Of a stretch of 64,000 nucleotides of DNA, positions 56,942 to 64,000 are shown piece by piece. Location: the NCBI GenBank assembly GCA_036571765.1, contig BROE01000012.1:11207721-11271720 (forward strand). The letters are read 5' to 3'. The stretch comes from Plecoglossus altivelis (taxonomy: Eukaryota; Chordata; Actinopteri; Osmeriformes; Plecoglossidae). Numbering within the stretch: the first letter of the stretch is position 1; each line of letters begins with the position of its first letter. The position numbers and the translations under genes are program-made. The notes below the pieces were generated by a model. That model was given only the letters and a program-made list of their open reading frames with translations, was not told the origin of the DNA and did no database searches.

Positions 56942-57971
56942 GGGCACAGGCGCGTTGATATGTCCTCTTTAAACGTGTGAAGCGACAGGTGGAGCTATGT
57001 GATAAAGACTTATGGACATGTTTCATTTATACTTTCACTTGTTCACCTCTTTGACACAATGTGTTCGGCTGTCTAATTCAATGTTATTAATCACTTGGAG
57101 AGGAGGCCAATCAAATTGTAGCACACAGACCATAAGATCCTTGCAACTGTGATTAATCTGGCATCTACACCAAACCAGATGATGGCTTAAACTGAATCTT
57201 ACCTAGTATGTGTAACACAGTCATCTATTTATAGGACATCTATTCTCGAGACTAACATAGATAAACGTACAACAGACAGCTTTTTTTTCTGAAATATCTT
57301 TGTTAGACTAGCTTGATGTTGGACTCAAACCACATAAAAAAGCGATATCTCGGTTGACCAAAACCCTGACGAAATGCATTTTCTGTCCATCATTTAAATA
57401 GAAGACGTAGGCTACTCATTTGTATCCATGTTGAGGATTAACTTTCAGTTTACATCATACTCCATTTCCACAGACATGAAAGATTATGAAAAAAGTACTT
57501 GATAAACAAAACTGCAAAAACACACAAAAGCCCCACAATTCACACCCTATTGAAAAATAACAAATCACTCACCCTAAAGTACACACATATATGGATTCTT
57601 AAGACAGTAGATGCAAATATATTGTTTTCTAGCTACCTCCACTCATTTCCTTCACAAAGAGATGAAAATAGACTCTTACAAGCTAAAAATATACTTTCCC
57701 CCATTCAACCATAAGTAATTCACCCCCACCCTAAGATTTTATATGAAATTCTTATCATCTACAAAATATAGCAATGCCCTTCTTTAAAAATAATTCTGAC
57801 TTTAGACAGTCAGACAGTATTTCCCCCTTCATCTCTTTAGATCAGCTCTTTTTTGATACATTCAGGATATCAGTACTGTATAAGTAGTGCCTTTAGTCAA
57901 GTGGCAGGATTGTGACAGCGCCCTCTTCAGCAGCGGATGTGTAAGGGCTGGTTGTTGGAGACATCGGTGGC

Positions 57972-58062
57972 TCAGTATCTGGTCTGGTACTCGTGGTGCC
58001 ATCTGTTGAAGTCGTTGTAGAACAGCACTATGCTCCCGGAAGCCATGCCTGTGATGATGCAC
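57972..58062 (-). CDS. lrba: lrba terminal coding exon
   Basis: The acceptor is catctgctgcag|GTGCATC. It completes an Arg codon, then reads CIITGMASGSIVLFYNDF, then NRWHHEYQTRY and TGA at 57974-57972. This is the invariant C-terminus of LRBA-type proteins. Confidence 0.95.
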
Positions 58063-61000
58063 CTGCAGCAGATGAGTCAGGAAGGTCAGGGGTCAAAGCG
58101 GCTTGGTGGAGTTCAGGTTTTAAGGTATGCTATCACTAGCCCCGTTAGCACTGTTAAAGATGGTCTACCATATTAGCATCAAACATGTGTAGGCAGTATG
58201 TGTTTCTCTTTGTAACTAACAGCATAAAGCTATCCCAGGTGTAACTGCACAGTTATACAGTTGTCTTTAGTGTGTGTGTATGTGTGTTTATGTATGCGCG
58301 AGCACACAAACGTTTACCTTTGGTCGTTGGACATGGCCATGGAGCGGATGCCTGCGTCACAGCCTGGGTAGGTGAACAGCTGTTTGAGGTCGTGCACCCG
58401 CCATACTGAGACCACGCCCCCATCACCACCCGTCAGCAGGTACTGACCATCACGACTCAGCAGCATGGCCTGATGGGAAAGGAAAGAGGACACGTAAGAA
58501 TCCCTGGGTCATTAGGAACACACACATGCACACGCACACATACATAACTTAAGTCATTTCCCACACGATGGACACCACCAGTAATGAACATGACAAATGT
58601 GTACTCTGACATTCTCAACAGTGCTTTAAAGGTTTCTGCACTGAAATGTTCCAGAGTAGCAGGAAGAGTAATTCAATAGCTAGAACGACTGCTCTCTAGT
58701 GGACAGAATTATGTGGTCGTCTTGACACGCACAGTGATGCGAGTATAACCAAACTACATGGGAGTGATTTCTCTGCGGGTGTGATCTCCAAGCATGGCCC
58801 AGAGAGGGTGAGACAAGGACAGAGATGTCCAGTATCAATCAGCTGAGAGCGCTCCAACACAGCAGCGCACCTGAACAGCAACAAAGACGGCTCCCCACTG
58901 TGAGGCAGGATGGAGTGGAAGGAGATTTACACAGCTCATCTCCCTTTTCCTGTTCTCTTATGGGCTGTGTTACGGCCTAACGGGTCCCCCGGGAAACAGG
59001 GATACACTACACTCAACATGTGTTGGGGTATATTTACACTAACAGTGTATAAAGGAACCCAGTGAGTCCCAGACATCCATCATGACACAGGCAAAGGCTG
59101 CAAGTTCATCATGTTGTCTATAAAGCTATAAGTGCTTTAACATCTTTCAATCGCTGTCTATTCTACACCGCTGATGTCGAACGTGAGCAGAAATGCTACA
59201 TTTGAGTATCGCTCCCAATGCAAGTTAACACACCGCCGATCTTAAAGTTCAGGATTTTAAACTGACAACCATGGATTCAATGACATAAATGCTCTGAGTG
59301 AGTCCTTGTACACAGATGCACAAACTGGACTGCTTTGGCAGTCAGGACACCCTCGTCCACCCATGCATGCACACACGCGCACACAAGCTTTCAACACAGC
59401 GCGCACACTGGTGATGAAGCTGTGGTATCAATCTCTCCTGAGTGCTGTGGTAGATCTCTCTCCAAGAGGATTTGACTAAGAAAGGGAAGGGGGAGGGGGG
59501 GCGGGGCTATTTTCCTTTCATCTGCTTGGTGCGGGTCTGATCTTTGGAGTCGTGTCTTTGGTTTCCCTTGGCAGTTAAGTTGACACGAACAGTTACAGAA
59601 GTAATCCTAATCACAGAACCGCGCTAACTAACGACGACAGCTCTTAGTTCAATGCTGAATACAAAGGGATTTGAATCTCTGCAGAATACTGAGTTTGACT
59701 CAACTACAAAGTTCACTACTTGTAACTTCCCCTTCACCCCCTGTGTGAGACGCTGTTGTAGTCCGACATTTTCAGCATGTGTTGACTCCCTAACCTTCCA
59801 CAGGCATGGGGGGTAGAAGGAGACCCATCGAGGTGCCTGCAGACAGACATTATAAATCTACACCCCCTCCTCCCCCTGAGGGTGGGAGGCCAAACAAGAT
59901 GGCCGCCAGCTCTGTAGGATCCAAGATGGCTGCCTCAGCTCAGGTGACTGAGGGATGACTACAGCAACAGAGCACCACATTACTGCACCACATGAAGTTT
60001 TTATGCCCATATTTCCTCCTTTTTGGGGGGGCGAGAGAATGTCTGGCAAAAGGTAAAAAACGTGAATTTATGGGGCTGTTAATTCCTGCCATTACATGTG
60101 CACAGACACTGAAAAGAAATGTGCTGGAGTGGTTACACTGGCTGAGTTATATTAGGGACTAAAAGAATGTAATCCATTCAGCATGGCCTCAACTGCTCTG
60201 GATTAATCTGCTGTCAGACTGGAGCTAGGCCTGTTCCCCCTCTGCCTTAACCTCTGACGCAGGGCCATTACACACTTATGCAAAAACGGGTACATACACA
60301 ACGCAAACAAAAACACACACACACACACAACTGTGTCCACAAGAACAGACTGAGTGGCACATAAATACACACACACACACACACAAACACACACAAACAC
60401 AAACACACACACACACAGTAAGGGGATACCAGCCCAGGCCAGGACAAACACTTATTTATCGAGGAGTCGTACTGTGCAGAGGGCTGGAGCAGAGAGCGGA
60501 AGATTGATACTCCTGTCTAGAGTAGGGCATTAAATACCACCACCTCCAGGGTTAAGATAGGGGGGGGGAGTGGGGGCTCTCACAGGCCCTCTCAGAGATG
60601 TTAAGACTTCCCTAATTCTGTCCGACGGGGCAGGAATTTACGACTGCCGCGTGGAGAGACGGGGCCACTGGCTCGGAGCTCTCGGCTGGGGCTCTGGCTG
60701 AAGTAGAAAGCACAGAAGGTCTGCAGGGACCCACACCCCAGGGAAGAAGCCATGGATGTGTGCTCATGTTGGGGAACAAACCCTGGACTGATCCTCCGTA
60801 GAACAATCACAGAGATTCATATCTGCATTTCTTCAAGCGCCGCGTGAATTTTCATTGAGTTGCTATGACCACAAAACCACCATCCTCAGCTTACTGCAGT
60901 TAGATATAGATGAAACAGAAAGCAGGGACTAATGTAGAACACGGAGAAATAGAGAGAAAATAGAGGGGTTGATATTCCTATTCAGTCCAGTCCTAGAGGG

Positions 61001-62069
61001 ACAGGGTGGTGCCTGTACTTGGGGACAGGGTAGATGGGGCCAGACTCCCAGCCTGCTCAAATAGGAAGCAGGTGTAACTGGCCTGTCAGGTCCCAGCCTA
61101 CAATTCCCAGACCTTGGTGAAAGCTGGGGAGGGGGAAAGGGAGGCGGCCATTTTGTGACACCCCAACTGACGGGAGAGGAAATGTGGAAAGTGTTGTCTG
61201 GTTGGCTGGAGGGGGTTGTTAATAGATCTGGGGCCTGTGGCAGCGCCCCGCCATTTTTCTAGTTTTCACCTCGACCTGACGAAGGAGGGAGGGCATCAAA
61301 GGGGGCTTGTTGGGGGGGCAAGGGGTGGGGGCCAAGACCCTGACCTGGAGTTTCCTCTGCCTATGATGGAGTGGAGTGTGTGAGTGTGTGCCCTGAGGCA
61401 GGCGGGCCCCTACCCTTCTCAGATGGCGAGCTGTCCCTTTAATCAGTGGGCAGCCTACGCCATGATGGAGAGCAGAAACCCTCCCGCTCTCCACACACAC
61501 ATCGTCCGCACACACATCGTCCGCACACACAGCGTCCACACACACATCGTCCACACACACATCGTCCACACACACAGCGTCCACACACACATCGTCCACA
61601 CACACATCGTCCACACACACATCGTCCACACACACAGCATCCACACACACATCGTCCACACACACATCGTCCGCACACACAGCGTCCACACACACAGCGT
61701 CCACACACACATCGTCCACACACACAGCGTCCACCAACACATCGTCCACACATGCTCGCTCCAGACAGACTCCCTCACCTTGATGTTCTCCTCCACCTCC
61801 ATGTGTCCCAGCATCTTGCCGTTCACGCTGAACAGGCAGAAGTGGCCCTTGTCGTAGTAGACCATGCAGTGGCCCTCGGTGGACGAGTGGATGAGGCGGG
61901 GCCGCACGCAAGGCTCCGGGGCGTCCAAGGTCCGCAGCAGGTCGCCGTTCATGGAGTGGATCAGACACGGCCCCTCTGTGGGACACAACAAAACACATGT
62001 TCAAAATGCGTTGCTGTTATCTGACTGCATTCACTTCATGAGAGGACAAGACAGGTGTGGTTAACATAC

Positions 62070-62121
<52 letters not shown>

Positions 62122-62229
62122 CCTCACCTCTGCAGCCGCTGATGACTAGTCCCAGTTCAGCACACACACTGGCACACGTCACTTCACAGTCATGTCCGGT
62201 CAGGATGGCTCGTGGCGTCACAAACTCTG
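57972..62229 (-). CDS. lrba: lrba C-terminal coding exons, LPS-responsive beige-like anchor protein (partial gene, gene-level entry)
   Basis: Four coding exons on the minus strand give the last roughly 181 residues of a BEACH-family scaffold, covering the final WD40 repeats. LRBA is a large cytosolic vesicle-trafficking protein that protects CTLA4 from lysosomal loss. Signatures are PRAILTGHDCEVTC, CAELGLVISG, REGPCLIHSMNGDLLRTL, LSRDGQYLLTGGD, YPGCDAGIRSM and the C-terminus NDFNRWHHEYQTRY. The paralogue NBEA ends NRWHYEHQNRY as I recall it, so LRBA fits better. Synteny with dclk2 supports this. Frame and phase are continuous across all three introns. The N-terminal bulk, including the BEACH domain, lies beyond 64 kb. 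No further lrba exon was found between 62230 and 64000. Confidence 0.9.
58063..58317 (-). other. lrba: lrba last intron
   Basis: 255-bp intron with gtaaac donor and ctgcag acceptor. Confidence 0.9.
58318..58469 (-). CDS. lrba: lrba penultimate exon (WD40)
   Basis: The acceptor is cctttcccatcag|GCCATG and the donor CAAAG|gtaaac, phase 2. Fifty codons read AMLLSRDGQYLLTGGDGG, then VSVWRVHDLKQLFTYPGC, ending MAMSNDQ. DGQYLLTGGD is a WD-repeat strand. Confidence 0.93.
59484..59506 (+). other. G-quadruplex motif
   Basis: Runs GGG, GGGGG, GGGGGGG and GGGG with loops of 2, 1 and 1 bases. The G-rich strand is the lrba template strand. Confidence 0.75.
59896..59934 (+). promoter_or_regulatory. Paired YY1-type motifs
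   Basis: AAGATGGCCGCC at 59896-59907 and AAGATGGCTGCC at 59923-59934, same orientation, starts 27 bp apart. A third, inverted copy (GGCGGCCATTTTG) is at 61143-61155. Confidence 0.4.
60309..60418. repeat. (CA)n microsatellite, split
   Basis: Two CA-rich blocks with AAACAC interruptions. Confidence 0.95.
61301..61331 (+). other. G-quadruplex motif
   Basis: G-runs of 5, 7, 4 and 5 with loops of 6, 3 and 1 bases, on the lrba template strand. Confidence 0.75.
61491..61750. repeat. 15-bp minisatellite, about 17 copies
   Basis: Unit CACACACATCGTCCA with CATCG/CAGCG variants, period exactly 15 bp. It starts about 30 bp from the lrba splice donor. All frames are open through it on both strands, which produces long artefact ORFs. 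Confidence 0.97.
61779..61975 (-). CDS. lrba: lrba exon, third from the 3' end (WD40)
   Basis: The acceptor is gtgtcccacag|AGGGGCC and the donor ATCAAG|gtgagg. Sixty-five codons read GPCLIHSMNGDLLRTLDAPE, later EGHCMVYYDKGHFCLFSVNG, ending VEENIK. The first two bases complete a GAG codon with the preceding exon. A 15-bp minisatellite starts about 30 bp into the following intron. Confidence 0.93.
62077..62120. repeat. (CA)n microsatellite at an lrba donor
   Basis: Pure CA run starting 7 bp past the donor of the fourth-last lrba exon. Confidence 0.96.
62128..62229 (-). CDS. lrba: lrba exon, fourth from the 3' end (WD40)
   Basis: It reads EFVTPRAILTGHDCEVTC, then ASVCAELGLVISGCR, and ends one base into a codon at AGAG|gtgagg. 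The acceptor is a tandem NAGNAG (ccagcag): the exon may start at 62229 or at 62226, both in frame. A (CA) run lies 7 bp past the donor. Confidence 0.9.
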
Positions 62230-64000
62230 CTGGATTTACAAACACACACAAGCTGTGAGCATCTTTAGCACTGAAAACAGAAATACACTTGCAGTCTACA
62301 GCCACTAGAGGGTAGCCATGCCACACGATAACATATATATATACACACAGCATTAGTCAACACAGTCTCAGAACATTTAGACTCAAAGCAGCGTGAATGA
62401 ACAAGAACCTGATTTTGGTAGCATGCAAATTGAAAAGAAAAACTGCAAGGAGCTCTCAGCTGATACCTGGCTGATCCCACTCCCACTTTGGGAAATTGGC
62501 CAAACTTTCCCAAAACTGATTTGAGGAACAGAGATGAGAGCTTTTACCTCGAGAGACCAAATGGAAAAAAAAAAAACTATCAGCCTGAGGGTGACACAGA
62601 GTGGGCGCTAGACTGCAGGAGATAGGAGGCCGAGGCAGGGGAGCTGAGCCACTGGGATCTGCTCTCATGGCTGTCAGTGCTTTCAGCCACTGTGTGTGGG
62701 GGTGTGAGAGAGAGAAACAGCATCAAGTCGCATAAGAGATTGAACTGATATCCCCTTTCTCTCCCTCCCTGGCGTGCACACAATCTGGGACCAAAGAGCC
62801 GACTCATCCTCTGTTGGTGATTCCGCTCTCTCTCTCTCTCTCCCTTTCTCTGTCCTGCTTGTCACTGACAGCCTCTGCTCCCCCATACTCCCCCATACTC
62901 TCCCCATTCTGGCTAACCAGACCCAGCTGCCTGCAGGCCAGGCTCTGAGGGGATCCTGGTAGGAGATGAGGAGAGACAGAGAGGAGGAAGAGAGGGAGAG
63001 AGGGAGGAGGAAGGAAGAGAGAGAGAGGGAGAAAGGGAAAGTGAGACAGGAAGAGGAAAAGAAAGGGGGAGGAGAAGAAGGGAGACAGAGGGTGGGGGAG
63101 AGGATAGGTTTTGAGGCAGGGTGACATGAAAGGAAACAAAATGAGAGAAAGGTAGAGAAGAAAAGAAGGAGCAGAGAACTAATCTGGTGTGATCTGATGT
63201 GATCTGGTGTGATCTGATGTGATCACTGGATGATTCACTTGTGTTGGGTGAGCTGTCAGATGTAAAGACCAAACAAGCTGGCCTGCCCTTCTCGCACGCA
63301 CGCACGCGTGCGCGCACACGCGTGCGCGCACACGCGCACACAGAGAGAGGGTGTAGACTACCACAGTGAGTGCAAGTACTGTACCTGTTGGCTGTGGTAC
63401 AGAATACATGTCCTGTGACCATGGTTAAAGTTGCCAAACAAAACACCTCTCCGTGCCCAGACATTTCCATCCCTCCTGTACTCTTAGCCTACTCTATCTT
63501 GGTTTTTATCTGACTTTCTCCTCACATCCTCGTCCTGTCCTGAGTCCTGAGGTAGCTAGTAACCCTGCCTGACATGGTTCTGTGTCACAGGGGCATGGCT
63601 GTGTATGTGCGTGTCTGTCTAGTGGGAAGGTCAGTAGAAGTTCATCATCAGAGGGCAGCTTCTCTAAGGTTGGTCTGGGTCTTAATCAGGGAAGTGTGTG
63701 TGTTGTTAAGGTTGGTTCATGCTACAGTACAGGACAGTCCTGGGATTAGGGAACAAAGAGTCTAAAGACTAAGACACAGTCTAAAGACTCTTCATCATTC
63801 GACTCTTCACCCTTCATCTATTAAAATCCCAACTGTATGTGTATGGAAGAGCTTGTGTGGATATCCAACACACCTCCTTTCAAGAGATCCACCTTCTCAA
63901 CAGCCATGATGACCACGCTCCAGTGAGCTTCATTAGCAGGCACCACTTTGAACGCAGAAACCCCACACGGGTACCTTGGCCTGACTGACGCGTGACCTCT
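62230..64000 (-). other. lrba: lrba intron (partial, continues beyond the window)
   Basis: No further lrba exon recognised. It holds a CTCF-like motif at 62302-62315 (CCACTAGAGGGTAG), a 10-bp TGATCTG(G/A)TG repeat at 63182-63225 and the Z-DNA-prone block at 63293-63342. Confidence 0.75.
63293..63342. repeat. Alternating purine-pyrimidine (CG/CA) block
   Basis: 50 bp of strict CG/CA/TG alternation with two copies of ACGCGTGCGCGCACAC. Strong Z-DNA potential. Confidence 0.8.

Larger units (their letters stand above)
56650..57971 (-). other. lrba: Probable lrba 3' UTR
   Basis: AT-rich sequence after the lrba stop. The first canonical minus-strand AATAAA is at 56675-56670, about 1.3 kb from the stop. 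Shorter UTRs using variant signals (ATAAAT near 57230) are possible. Confidence 0.45.
58470..61778 (-). other. lrba: lrba intron, G4-, YY1- and repeat-rich
   Basis: 3.3-kb intron. It holds G-quadruplex motifs at 59484 and 61301, YY1-like motifs at 59896, 59923 and 61143, CA repeats at 60309-60418 and the 15-bp minisatellite near its 5' end. No lrba exon or other gene was recognised. Confidence 0.85.

Noticed and set aside
61219..62004. 261-codon Asp/Val/Cys repeat ORF on the minus strand
   Set aside because: Its repeat part is the 15-bp minisatellite, and its non-repeat part is the lrba exon read in the wrong frame.
57972..62229. Assignment of the minus-strand gene to NBEA instead of LRBA
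   Set aside because: NBEA ends NRWHYEHQNRY and neighbours DCLK1. Here the tail is NRWHHEYQTRY and the neighbour is DCLK2-type.
63876..64000. Open minus-strand segment reading VPANEAHWSVVIMAVEKVD at the window edge
   Set aside because: It was considered as another lrba exon. It does not match the WD40 sequence expected just upstream (the SGSRDATLLLWYW region), and the borders are uncertain.

Overview
The window is vertebrate nuclear DNA, most likely from a teleost fish. It has long introns with GT/AG borders, no operons, abundant CA and CT microsatellites, fish-type MITE fragments, and fish-like divergence from the human proteins I compared from memory. The species cannot be named from sequence alone.

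Two protein-coding genes are supported, and they converge tail to tail. On the + strand, 17 coding exons from 19536 to 53345 encode a complete doublecortin-like kinase. The N-terminal motif [12 protein letters not shown], the ASNEP motif in exon 2, [14 protein letters not shown] in the kinase and NTALDKK at its C-terminal border all point to DCLK2 rather than DCLK1. The chain has two doublecortin (DCX) microtubule-binding domains, a Ser/Pro-rich linker, a CaMK-type Ser/Thr kinase domain and an unusually long proline/serine-rich tail, about 1009 residues in all. On the - strand, the last four coding exons of lrba (BEACH/WD40 scaffold) lie between 62229 and 57972. The rest of lrba continues beyond 64 kb. 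DCLK2 and LRBA are tail-to-tail neighbours in human, so this is conserved microsynteny; DCLK1 and NBEA are the paralogous pair.

Layout: 1-19.5 kb is the 5' flank of dclk2, with no recognisable gene. It holds microsatellites, a 39-bp minisatellite, a candidate piggyBac-like MITE and an exon-like segment carrying an RFX X-box-like site. 19.5-24.4 kb holds dclk2 exons 1-2, which encode DCX1 and most of DCX2, followed immediately by a hAT-like MITE. 24.4-39.4 kb is the 15-kb intron 2, with satellites and candidate conserved non-coding segments. 39.4-49.4 kb holds exons 3-16. Intron 10 is only 82 bp and looks like an antisense tRNA/SINE head. 52.4-53.3 kb is the large terminal exon. 53.3-56.7 kb is the dclk2 3' UTR and intergenic spacer, with promoter-like modules and a CTCF-like motif. 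56.7-64 kb is the lrba 3' end, whose introns carry G-quadruplex motifs, YY1-like motifs and a 15-bp minisatellite directly at a splice donor.

No wholly new gene system was demonstrated. The observations most worth checking are the enlarged Pro/Ser-rich dclk2 tail exon, the tRNA-like mini-intron, a phase-compatible 33-bp candidate cassette exon, the RFX/CCAAT/TATA module between the genes, and the repeat- and G4-rich lrba intron. All exon boundaries were read by eye from splice signals and reading-frame continuity. Family comparisons are from memory, not from a search.
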